DNA of 40,607 nt, from the NCBI GenBank assembly GCA_945860415.1, contig CAMAQA010000021.1:1-40607 (forward strand), read 5' to 3'. Below, one piece after another: positions 9,608 to 16,679 of this stretch. Under the pieces are notes generated by a model. It was not told the DNA's origin. It ran no database searches and worked only from the letters and a program-made list of their open reading frames with translations. The DNA comes from Bacteriovorax stolpii. GTDB taxonomy: Bacteria > Bdellovibrionota > UBA1018. Numbering within the stretch: the first letter of the stretch is position 1; each line of letters begins with the position of its first letter. The position numbers and the translations under genes are program-made.

Positions 9608-10551
9608 GTCGAAGCAGCGACGACATGGCGGGATTCGTTCCGGTGCGACTTGAGGCACTCACCTCAGGGCGCCCGCTTCCATTCGACGTCTACCTGTATT
9701 TCGAGGCCAATCGCCACCGCATCAAGTGGAAGAGCACCGGAGACCTGCTGCTTCCCGACGATGCCCGACGCTATCGACGGCGCGGCCTCGCCGGAGCGTG
9801 GCTTCGCGGCGAAGACCAGGAGAAACTGCGTGAGTTTTCCGGCGCATCCTTCGCCAGGACCCCCGAGGCGTCCCGCCTGATTCCACTGCTGATCGATCCG
9901 CGCGAGGCGTCAAGACTGGCCGAGGAGAGCCGACGGATTCTCGCCGCGCTTTTCGATGCCCGCACTGCCGACGAACAGGACGAGGCCTACCGGCGGACTC
10001 GCCCCCTGCTCCTCGACCTCCTCGGCGCCTGCCACTCTCCTGAATCGCGGGTGGCGCAGTCGCTCCTGCTTCTGGCCGAGCAATTTCCGGAGATCGACCA
10101 CGCACCTCGCGTGGCCACACTCTCGGTGCTGCTGCTGCTTTCCTTTCATGGCAACGAGCCGATCGAAGCTCCGGTCGTGGCGCTCGCAGCACTCCTCCAC
10201 GAAGTGGGCAGATCGGAATCCCGAGCGCAGGACACCCCGAGGGTCGTGGACACCCTGCTGCCGGAATCCATTGCGGAGGGATCTCCCGAGGTTCAGCAGC
10301 TCCTGCGCGAGCATCACGAATCACGAGACGCCCCGACCTCGACGAGGTCGCAGCTGCTCTCGCTGGCGGAGCTGCTCGAGACGCGGGCGTCTTCAGGCCT
10401 TGAACAAGGACGAAGGAGCCTGCGTGAAACCCTCGTCGAGCTCGATGCCTCGCCTGGCGAGAGATCGCTGCTCGGAAGGTTCAGCCCCGCGATTTTGGTT
10501 CCGCTTCTTCAATGGACGGGAATCCATCCAGGCTCTTCAGGATCCGGGTGA
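9604..10551 (+). CDS. Degenerate HD-GYP-type protein
   Basis: This 315-residue protein has an N-terminal domain of about 80 residues (VRLEAL, then PLPFDVYLYFEANRHRIKW) like the one that precedes HD-GYP phosphodiesterase domains in bdellovibrios and related bacteria. The C-terminal half follows an HD-GYP/HDOD helical pattern: DHAPRVATLSVLLLL, then AALAALLHEVGR, where Glu replaces the Asp of HD, then LLREHHES and SLAELLE. The GYP motif is absent. It is therefore probably inactive as a c-di-GMP phosphodiesterase and more likely a binding or scaffold protein; that is inference. The start overlaps the upstream stop (ATGA). The last 71 bases overlap a convergent gene. Confidence 0.7.
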   Translation: MSRSSDDMAGFVPVRLEALTSGRPLPFDVYLYFEANRHRIKWKSTGDLLLPDDARRYRRRGLAGAWLRGEDQEKLREFSGASFARTPEASRLIPLLIDPREASRLAEESRRILAALFDARTADEQDEAYRRTRPLLLDLLGACHSPESRVAQSLLLLAEQFPEIDHAPRVATLSVLLLLSFHGNEPIEAPVVALAALLHEVGRSESRAQDTPRVVDTLLPESIAEGSPEVQQLLREHHESRDAPTSTRSQLLSLAELLETRASSGLEQGRRSLRETLVELDASPGERSLLGRFSPAILVPLLQWTGIHPGSSGSG

Positions 10552-11383
10552 TCCGCTCTCGAAGCTCCTGTGAAAGCGCCGACACCTCGGGCCCGCGCAT
10601 GGACCAGGACATCAACGAAGACCCGACGACCACTTCCTCCAGCTCACGCGCAGCCGGCTCAACCGATCCAGGCAGAGACACCCGCAAACTCAGTCGTCCG
10701 GCACGACGAACCTCGAACTCGGTTCCGCCGAGACACGACAGGATCAGCGAAGCCACTCGCCGGATGCCCTGCTCGGCCATGACCTCAGGATCCGCGAGAA
10801 TTTCAGCAGCAAGCAGGTAAACCGGCAGGAGTCCGACGGCGGGCGGACGAGCCTGTCCGTCGTTCCCCAGTAGATTCCTCCACGAGGGATGTTCCAGACG
10901 ATGTTTCTCTCCCGCGGTCCAGGAATGAGCCACGGCCTTTCCACGGCTCACGACGTGATTGCCCGCACCCTTGGCCTGCGCTGAACGCTGAAGGGCGAAG
11001 AGCGACACCTCGCCCGTGGACTCCAGGACGCGAAGCACTCCGCGTGCATCCACTTCAAGCACCGAAAGCCGTCCTCCGTCGGGCATGAGCCAGGCGAGAT
11101 CGGGGGCAGAACCCTCGAAGATCCAGCTGCCGTCCTGCTGAAGCCGGGGAGCCAGGCCGCTGAAGGCCCATTCTCCGGTGCCGGCAAACTCTGGCTCGTA
11201 ATGAGGCGACCATTTCCAGACCCAGAGCCACTCACCCTGACCCAGCTCGTCGCGCGGAAACCAATTGCCCGCCTCCTCGGCCCGGGGCCCCTGGACCACG
11301 ATGGACCAGCGCTTCTCAGCGCGTCCAGGGTCGCCTCCCCGGCCTCGGAACAGGATTTGCGGATCTCTCATGCGGGAATCCAT
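10481..11383 (-). CDS. Protein of unknown function
   Basis: I do not recognise this 300-residue protein. The frame is open much further upstream, but that part is antisense to the TonB-like gene and has low-complexity, shadow-like composition, so I place the start at the ATG at 11383 (MDSRMRDPQ); ATG 11371 is also possible. No clear ribosome-binding site precedes either. The N-terminal half is Trp/Gly-rich and strand-like (GEWLWVWKW, DGSWIFEG); the C-terminal part is helical. There is no signal peptide. It is divergent from the TonB-like gene, with a 63-base gap, and overlaps the 3' end of the HD-GYP-derived gene by 71 bases, an unusually long convergent coding overlap. Confidence 0.65.
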   Translation of the reverse strand: MDSRMRDPQILFRGRGGDPGRAEKRWSIVVQGPRAEEAGNWFPRDELGQGEWLWVWKWSPHYEPEFAGTGEWAFSGLAPRLQQDGSWIFEGSAPDLAWLMPDGGRLSVLEVDARGVLRVLESTGEVSLFALQRSAQAKGAGNHVVSRGKAVAHSWTAGEKHRLEHPSWRNLLGNDGQARPPAVGLLPVYLLAAEILADPEVMAEQGIRRVASLILSCLGGTEFEVRRAGRLSLRVSLPGSVEPAARELEEVVVGSSLMSWSMRGPEVSALSQELRERITRILKSLDGFPSIEEAEPKSRG

Positions 11384-11446
11384 CAAAGTCGTTTCGGGCG
11401 CTCGGCAATTCCGCTTGAGCTTACCCGGCGGACGGGCTTGGATACA

Positions 11447-12259
11447 GTGGTGGACCGGAGATCCCTGGCCGTTTTGGCCGCACTCCTGCTGCATGTGACT
11501 TTTTTCGGGATGGCCCGCGTGGTGACCCTGTGGCAGCCCCGTGCCCTTGCCCCGCCACCGCCGCTCCTGGTCGAAATGGAGCCCGCGAAACCGCTGACCG
11601 ACTCTCTGAACCGCAAACTCCTGCTCTCGAAACCGAATCGAAGGGCACAGGATGCGCCGCCCCCGCAGGATGCCCGCTATTTTTCGGACCGAAACCACAG
11701 GGTCGAGAAGGAAACACGCGCCCGCGGCGGCGGAATAGCCGACCTCTCGCAGCTGCAGTCGCGCGCGCTCCAGGAGGCCCTGAGGGACGCGGGGCGCGCA
11801 GGAACGGCACGGCCCCATTTTGCGCGAGGCGTTCCGGGTGAAGCCCAGCGACTCAACGACGAGCGCCTGCCCGAGGGTGCCGAGAACCTGCTCAACACCG
11901 TGCAGAGCATCCATTACTCGTTCTACTCGCGGATGTACGGGTCGCTTGCCCCCGTCTGGCAGAATCTGGTCAGAAATTCGAATTTCACCCGCGCGCTTTC
12001 GCCCGGAGATTACACGGTCGTTGCCGACCTGGTGCTCGATGAGCAGGGAAACCTGATCGGAGTGGAATTCCGCGAACGATCACCGGTCGAGCGCCTGAAC
12101 GAAGTGGTGATCGCCTCGGCGGAGAAGATCAGAAAATTTCCAAATCCTCCGCGCGAACTGGTCATGAATGATCGCAAGGTGCGCACGCTCTGGAGCTTTA
12201 CGGTGAATGTGGATGAGCACTCGCTGATGCGCCTGGCTCCACCACGACGGCTCCAGTGA
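11447..12259 (+). CDS. TonB/TolA-like C-terminal domain protein, membrane-anchored
   Basis: The frame is open from 11201, but the recognisable protein begins at a GTG at 11447 or 11450, giving about 270 residues. It opens with a short basic segment and one membrane helix (LAVLAALLLHVTFFGMARVV), continues through a Pro-rich linker (APPPPLLVEMEPAKP) and ends in a TonB_C-like domain: GDYTVVADLVLDEQGNLIGV, ASAEKIRKFPNPP, WSFTVNV. TonB proteins couple the proton-motive force to outer-membrane receptors with ExbB and ExbD, but neither is encoded here, so it may be a stand-alone TonB/TolA paralogue. The linker lacks the long Pro-Lys repeats of classical TonB. It ends exactly where the convergent zinc-finger gene ends, at TGATCA. 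Confidence 0.75.
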   Translation: MVDRRSLAVLAALLLHVTFFGMARVVTLWQPRALAPPPPLLVEMEPAKPLTDSLNRKLLLSKPNRRAQDAPPPQDARYFSDRNHRVEKETRARGGGIADLSQLQSRALQEALRDAGRAGTARPHFARGVPGEAQRLNDERLPEGAENLLNTVQSIHYSFYSRMYGSLAPVWQNLVRNSNFTRALSPGDYTVVADLVLDEQGNLIGVEFRERSPVERLNEVVIASAEKIRKFPNPPRELVMNDRKVRTLWSFTVNVDEHSLMRLAPPRRLQ

Positions 12260-13126
12260 TCAGGCGAGGAGCTTCCAGGCAATCCAGGTGAGCACGCCTG
12301 CGATCAGGAGCTGCGAGTCGGTCCTGCGCAGGTAAAGTCCGAGCGCCTGTCGCCAGGAAACTTCGGAACGAACCAGTCCCTGGATTTTCTGGAACTCTCG
12401 CTGGAGACGCTGAAGCTGGGCCATGTCGGCAGATCCATTTTCGGGTGCACGCGGAATCATCGATTCCACCAGATAATACAGATCGCGACAGCGACCCAGC
12501 GCACTCCTGCAATCATCGCAGGCCATGAGATGGTTCTGGATGAACAGGCGCTCGCGAGGCGCGTGCTCCTCGTCGAAAAACCGCTGGGTCCAGGGATTCA
12601 ACGGATCAAACTCCGGACAGCTTGCCTTTCTCGTTGGTGCGCCCACAGCCCCGAGGGATGCCAGCGGTTTTCGCGGGTCCACCCGCTGCGAAGCCAGGTG
12701 AACCCTCAGCTTCCAGGCTCGTGTGGCCACTTCATCCTCTGCCCAGTTCATCACGCGCGCCATGCGACGATAGCTCCACCGTTCCTGGTGGAGGGCAACG
12801 AGCAGGAGGCGTTCTTCCGGAAGCAGCCTGAAAAACGGATCGGAGAGCAGCGCGGGAGCAATGAGCTCGCGCTCACTGCGCGCCCGAGCCAGGAGTGCGC
12901 TGCTCGCGCGCTCGACGATACGTTCATCGGCAAGCTGGAGCAGTCCGACTGCCTGGAGCGTTTCGGCGGTCCGCTGTCGCGACAGGACGGGGTCGACCCA
13001 CAGGGCCTGACCAATCTGGGAGAGTGATCGTAGATCTTCGACTCGCATCCGCGGATTCCGCCTGAATTCCAGCATACGGAAGGCCTGTAAAACTGACAAA
13101 ACTTTTGACAGGTGTCGCAGGCTCAT
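12260..13126 (-). CDS. Sigma-region-4-like HTH fused to anti-sigma zinc finger and C-terminal TM
   Basis: This 288-residue protein has a composite look. Residues 102-146 (LPEERLLLVALHQERWSYRR, then MARVMNWAEDEVATRAWKLR) match the shape of sigma-factor region 4: an acidic LPEE(E)R entry and a helix-turn-helix with short linker. Residues 199-206 carry His199-x3-Cys203-x2-Cys206 (NHLMACDDC), the ZAS/zf-HC2 signature of anti-sigma factors, preceded by RERLFIQ. The C-terminus is a membrane helix (LLIAGVLTWIAWKLL). It may be a membrane-tethered regulator in which sigma-like and anti-sigma-like modules are covalently joined; that is inference. No separate ECF sigma gene is adjacent. The start at 13126 is preceded by a purine-rich GGCAGG. 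Confidence 0.65.
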   Translation of the reverse strand: MSLRHLSKVLSVLQAFRMLEFRRNPRMRVEDLRSLSQIGQALWVDPVLSRQRTAETLQAVGLLQLADERIVERASSALLARARSERELIAPALLSDPFFRLLPEERLLLVALHQERWSYRRMARVMNWAEDEVATRAWKLRVHLASQRVDPRKPLASLGAVGAPTRKASCPEFDPLNPWTQRFFDEEHAPRERLFIQNHLMACDDCRSALGRCRDLYYLVESMIPRAPENGSADMAQLQRLQREFQKIQGLVRSEVSWRQALGLYLRRTDSQLLIAGVLTWIAWKLLA

Positions 13127-13179
13127 TTCACGGTGCCTGCCGCCTCGAAGCCCTCCTGCCCCGAAATCCGCTCAGAAAC

Positions 13180-13195
13180 AGGCTTGTTTAAGCCT
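13180..13195. repeat. Inverted repeat, possible activator site
   Basis: AGGCTT and AAGCCT flank a GTTT spacer, a perfect 6-bp inverted repeat about 55 bases upstream of the -24 element of the sigma-54-type promoter at 13251. Its position suits an enhancer-binding (NtrC-type) site, but a chance hairpin cannot be excluded. Confidence 0.35.
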
Positions 13196-13250
13196 TGAGA
13201 AACGGCAACTTGGCTCGTTCATGCACGACCCTGCCGAAGAACGGCGGGCT

Positions 13251-13266
13251 TGGCCCCGGGGTTGCA
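13251..13266 (+). promoter_or_regulatory. Putative sigma-54 (RpoN) promoter
   Basis: TGGCCCCGGGGTTGCA matches the -24/-12 consensus TGGCAC-N5-TTGCA, with an exact GG-N10-GC spacing and a perfect -12 element. A start site 12 bases after the GC would be near 13277, giving a leader of about 17 nt that contains the GAGGAA ribosome-binding site of the lipoprotein gene at 13294. Confidence 0.65.
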
Positions 13267-13293
13267 CCATAGCCCGGGAGAGACGAGGAAGTT

Positions 13294-14040
13294 ATGAAGA
13301 CCTTCGAACGTAAAACCGTCGCTTCGTGGAGCGCCCTAGGCCTGATGCTTCTGGCATCGGGATGCGGTGGCGAGGCTTATCGCACGGTCAATACGGACAA
13401 TTCGGGAAACTCCGGCGGCGGAACTGGCGGAACCCCCTACGTGTATCCGACGGGCACGCCGGACTGGGGCGGCGGCTGGACCGATCCGGGAACCGGAGGC
13501 GGAGGCGTCATCGTCAACCCGGCCATTCCAGCCTACAGCTATGATTTCAATGTCACGGGTGAAGGCGGATCCAATCCGACTTTCACTTCCGCCGCGGTGG
13601 ATACGGACAACCTGCTCATCGTGCGCATCTCGGCGAAGTCTGCAGGGCAGATCAGCGCTTCGAGCTACTCTAATTTCAGCGGTAACTACTCCTGCGTGCA
13701 GTATGAAGTGACCGCGCTCGGAAAAACCCTCAGCACCGGCGTGCTCAGCACGGTTGCCGGCGGTTCGCCGAACTGCCCGGGAGCCCCGACCTATGCCGAC
13801 CTGAATTTTTCGGATCGCTTGGGCTCTGGACACAATTCAGTGAACATCCAGGTGAAGAAGGTTTATTACGACTTCTACTGCTCGTGGGCGCGCTGGGTGA
13901 ACTCTTCGCCATACACGGTCTACCAGTACGGCTATCAGAATGAAGCGCTCTTCTGTCCGGTGAAGACAGTCTACAAGACCCACACCGTGAACGGCAGGAT
14001 GCAGGTCAAGGTCAACGGCACCGAGTTTTCATCGTACTGA
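13294..14040 (+). CDS. Secreted Gly-rich lipoprotein of unknown function
   Basis: This 248-residue protein begins with a signal peptide ending in LLASGC; Cys24 is the likely lipidation site (Ala rather than Leu at -3). A Gly/Asn/Thr-rich linker follows (NSGGGTGGTP, then TDPGTGGGG). The remaining 170 or so residues are strand-rich and aromatic with paired Cys (NYSCVQYEV, GGSPNCPG, YDFYCSW, LFCPVKT), suggesting a disulphide-bonded beta domain exposed on the cell surface or in the periplasm. I do not recognise a family. The ATG is well set by GAGGAA seven bases upstream, and the gene is preceded by a putative sigma-54 promoter. Its 3' end overlaps the convergent peptidase gene by 29 bases. Confidence 0.85.
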   Translation: MKTFERKTVASWSALGLMLLASGCGGEAYRTVNTDNSGNSGGGTGGTPYVYPTGTPDWGGGWTDPGTGGGGVIVNPAIPAYSYDFNVTGEGGSNPTFTSAAVDTDNLLIVRISAKSAGQISASSYSNFSGNYSCVQYEVTALGKTLSTGVLSTVAGGSPNCPGAPTYADLNFSDRLGSGHNSVNIQVKKVYYDFYCSWARWVNSSPYTVYQYGYQNEALFCPVKTVYKTHTVNGRMQVKVNGTEFSSY

Positions 14041-15100
14041 GCGCGGACTCCAGCTCCTCGGGCTGGAGTTCACGCCCGGAGAGAACGTGCTCGTTCGACC
14101 TTCCCCACTCACGGACGGCATCCATCATGCGTCCCGCTGACTTTCCGCATGAAGCCCAGAGCGCCTCGAAGGCCTCAGGGCTGGATGCATAGGTGGAGAA
14201 CTGCGCGAGCGTCGCGTTGTTGAGAGTTCTGCCTTCTGGCCATTGCAGCTCCTGTCGAAGGCGCGCCAGAATTCGACCCTTCTCCCGCTTTTTTTCTGAA
14301 TCCGGGCGCCCGGATCGATAGAGGGCATCGAGCTCGCGATAACCGGCGCGAAGTCGATCGGTCCTCGCTTTTTCCTTCAGCAACGACTCCTGGTAGGACA
14401 CCAGTAGTCCTGTTCTACCCCCATGCTCCTGCTCGAGATAGCGAGCTGCCAGCTTCTCTCCGAGAAACTGTGCCAGGCTCTCATTGAGCGTGCTCTGGTC
14501 ATCGAGGTGCAGAGTGGCATGCACCGACTCGTGCAGGACCACTTCGACGAGGTCGCCAAAATCCTTTTCGCCAGGAATCATCGTCGAAAGCAGCGGATCG
14601 CGGAACCAGCCCAGCGTCGAGTACGCTCGTGCCGGACGAACGTCGGCGTCGTACCCGTGCGCGGCCAGCCGGTCGCGAAAGCCCTCGCCATCGGAACGAT
14701 CAAACCATCCGAGATAGCTGAAGCCGCCGACGATCGGAAAGCTCCAGCGCTGGACTTCAAATCGGAGCGGTTCACACGCACTTACCACCCAAACGGCTGC
14801 AGGCCGCTTCAGGTCGGAATACTCTTCGTAGTTTCGGGTGGCGCTCAGGCCCTGCGATTCGCCGAACGCCTTGATGCGAGAAACAGCCTCGAGCGCCTTC
14901 TGGGTGCCAGGATTGATGCGCCCGTCGCCAAGCACCTCGGAAATGGGCCGCGCCCTGCTGCTGATCTGGAGCTGGCCCAGTGCCGCCTGTAAAAAATATC
15001 CCGGCCCGATCCCTCCGCCTCGTGGCGTGGAGCAGGCCGAGAGTGAAATGACTGCAGGAATGAGGAAAATCTTCAGTTTCTTAAAACCCAAGGCTCGCAC
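14012..15100 (-). CDS. Aminopeptidase-like (DUF2265 / PF10023 type) lipoprotein
   Basis: This protein has about 362 residues from the GTG at 15100. A lipoprotein signal (FLIPAVISLSAC, Cys23) precedes YFLQAALGQLQ, the typical opening of predicted bacterial aminopeptidases. The zinc site is visible: HESVH at 190-194 fits HExxH, and TLNESLAQFLGEKLA downstream supplies the usual third ligand Glu. The central VVSACEPL and FSYLGWFDRSDGEGFRDRLA also match this family. It should be an envelope-bound metallopeptidase. The start is uncertain: the frame extends to an ATG at 15145, but the signal peptide fits better with GTG 15100 or TTG 15091, none with a good ribosome-binding site. It overlaps the upstream barrel gene by 20 bases and is probably translationally coupled to it. 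Confidence 0.8.
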   Translation of the reverse strand: MRALGFKKLKIFLIPAVISLSACSTPRGGGIGPGYFLQAALGQLQISSRARPISEVLGDGRINPGTQKALEAVSRIKAFGESQGLSATRNYEEYSDLKRPAAVWVVSACEPLRFEVQRWSFPIVGGFSYLGWFDRSDGEGFRDRLAAHGYDADVRPARAYSTLGWFRDPLLSTMIPGEKDFGDLVEVVLHESVHATLHLDDQSTLNESLAQFLGEKLAARYLEQEHGGRTGLLVSYQESLLKEKARTDRLRAGYRELDALYRSGRPDSEKKREKGRILARLRQELQWPEGRTLNNATLAQFSTYASSPEAFEALWASCGKSAGRMMDAVREWGRSNEHVLSGRELQPEELESALSTMKTRCR

Positions 15101-15650
15101 CGACGGTAAAACCGACGTTGTCCTTGTAGGTGGAGATCGCTCCACCGGTCAAGTAGCTCATGGCTTCGATCCGGATTCCAAAGCCTCTCGTCACGTAGAT
15201 CCTCGTACCTGCGCCGATGACTGCAGTCACCGAATCGGTTCGAGGGTTCGGGGACGCGCCATTGGCGTACTCGCCGCCCGCTTCTCGGTTGAGCTGGCCG
15301 GCGCCCACCTTGAAATAGGGCTGGATCGAGGCAAAAGTGAAAAGATTCTGGATCCAGTTCACGCTGTAGATCTGGTCACGAAAGTAGGTGTCTTCGAAAT
15401 TGGCGATCTTGGTTCGGTCATAGACATCCTGCAACGCAAACTCAATGCTGCTGAGTGCGCTGAACTTGAACCCGATGCTGCCACCGAGGCGACGCGTCCA
15501 GCTGTAGTTTCCCGGGCTGAAGTTGGTTCGGTTGAACGAGAACCCCGCCGAGACTTCGAATCGATCGGCATGCGCATCAGGCGACGACAGGCCTGAAGCT
15601 GCAACCAGAAAAAATAAGACTATCCTTGCGATCATCCGTGTCACTTTCAT
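15081..15650 (-). CDS. Small outer-membrane beta-barrel protein
   Basis: This 189-residue protein starts at the ATG at 15650, chosen because AAGGTGG lies five bases before it; an in-frame GTG nine bases further up is less likely. A signal peptide (IVLFFLVAASGLSS, cut near DAHA) is followed by alternating amphipathic strands (FEVSAGFSFNRTNF, SWTRRLGGSIGFKF, IQPYFKVGAGQL, FGIRIEAMSYLTG) and ends in VGASLGF, the C-terminal aromatic typical of proteins assembled by BAM. The size fits an eight-stranded OmpA/OmpW-like barrel. It is the third gene of a minus-strand group with TPR, FecR and aminopeptidase proteins. Confidence 0.85.
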   Translation of the reverse strand: MKVTRMIARIVLFFLVAASGLSSPDAHADRFEVSAGFSFNRTNFSPGNYSWTRRLGGSIGFKFSALSSIEFALQDVYDRTKIANFEDTYFRDQIYSVNWIQNLFTFASIQPYFKVGAGQLNREAGGEYANGASPNPRTDSVTAVIGAGTRIYVTRGFGIRIEAMSYLTGGAISTYKDNVGFTVGASLGF

Positions 15651-15674
15651 GCACTCCACCTTGAGTGTTCATGC

Positions 15675-16679
15675 TCAATACGAAGCGGGAATCCTTCCCA
15701 GCTCCTTCAAAAGATTCTCTCGCCTGCGCTCGCGCTCGAGATCTGCCTGCTGCACGAGCTTCCGTTCCAGCGCCTCGGCAGCAGCGAGATCCAAAGATTT
15801 CGCGCCAATGCCTTCGGTGCCCTGCAGGATCCTGCTCCGAAACGCCTTCACGGCACGAACGGAATCGCCGTCTCGTGGGTGGCGGCGATAATCGCCGTCC
15901 ACTTCCTCGCCCGACGCCGGAGCCCTCTGGACAGAAGAGAGTTCATGGCCTGAATCCATCTGCGACGGAAACACCCGGCGCTGTCGCTCCAGCGCCACGC
16001 GGATCGCGCGATTGAATTTCTTTTCCGGAATTGCGAGATCCTTGAGCATCGGCTTGAGCGAAGCGATGGTAATCGCCTTGGGCGGCTGTGGAACGACTCG
16101 GGGCCTGGAAAGATCGAGGATGCTCGACTCTCCTTCGTGGACGGTGACGGCCGCATCCTTCTCGAAGCGATTTTCGAGGCTGCCGACCCGATCGAGCACG
16201 ACCCATTGGGTCTTCTGCTTTTCCGGATCATAGATCGCCAGGGCGGATCCGAGCTTGAGCCGGGCGCGTCCGTTGGGAGTCAGCGCGACGAGCGGATGCG
16301 AATCACCAAATGCCTGGGCGTGGATCACCCCGCGAATCAGGCTGACATCCGACTCTCCGGTCTGGAGCTGGACGAATGAATTCCGACTCACTCGAATGAG
16401 ATGGCCTGCGCGGTGACGAAGTTCGACCCACGCATCGCCGGTCGAAATCCATCCTTCACACGGAACTGCGCGCTTCTCGCGGACGTCATCCACGTGCGAA
16501 CGCGAGGAATCGAGGACGAAAGCCTCGCCCGCAAACTTCTCGACGACGGCACAGGGTGCCTGTGCCTGCGCCACGGTGGCGGCCGCAGGTTCGGCATGCG
16601 AGCTGGCGGAAAAAATCCCGCCGACCGCGAGAACGAGGGATCCCACCTGTTTAGTGATGCGACGCCGGCACGCGGACAC
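15675..16679 (-). CDS. Periplasmic FecR-domain protein
   Basis: I start this 334-residue protein at a GTG at 16679 because a perfect AGGAGG lies five bases upstream; the ATG at 16697 would place that site inside the gene. A signal peptide (SLVLAVGGIFSASSHA) is followed by a FecR-like beta domain, about residues 45-150: VVEKFAGEAFVLDS, CEGWISTGDAWVELRHRAGHLIRVS, FVQLQTG and SLIRGVIHAQ. FecR domains in deltaproteobacterial proteins are generally periplasmic sensing or scaffold modules. The C-terminal 100 residues are charged and helical (LERKLVQQADLERERRREN). It overlaps the TPR gene upstream by 29 bases and probably belongs to the same transcript as the barrel downstream. Confidence 0.75.
   Translation of the reverse strand: MSACRRRITKQVGSLVLAVGGIFSASSHAEPAAATVAQAQAPCAVVEKFAGEAFVLDSSRSHVDDVREKRAVPCEGWISTGDAWVELRHRAGHLIRVSRNSFVQLQTGESDVSLIRGVIHAQAFGDSHPLVALTPNGRARLKLGSALAIYDPEKQKTQWVVLDRVGSLENRFEKDAAVTVHEGESSILDLSRPRVVPQPPKAITIASLKPMLKDLAIPEKKFNRAIRVALERQRRVFPSQMDSGHELSSVQRAPASGEEVDGDYRRHPRDGDSVRAVKAFRSRILQGTEGIGAKSLDLAAAEALERKLVQQADLERERRRENLLKELGRIPASY

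Noticed and set aside
13211..13226. Second sigma-54 site (TGGCTCGTTCATGC)
   Set aside because: The spacing is GG-N9-GC, one base short, and the element 40 bases downstream is better.
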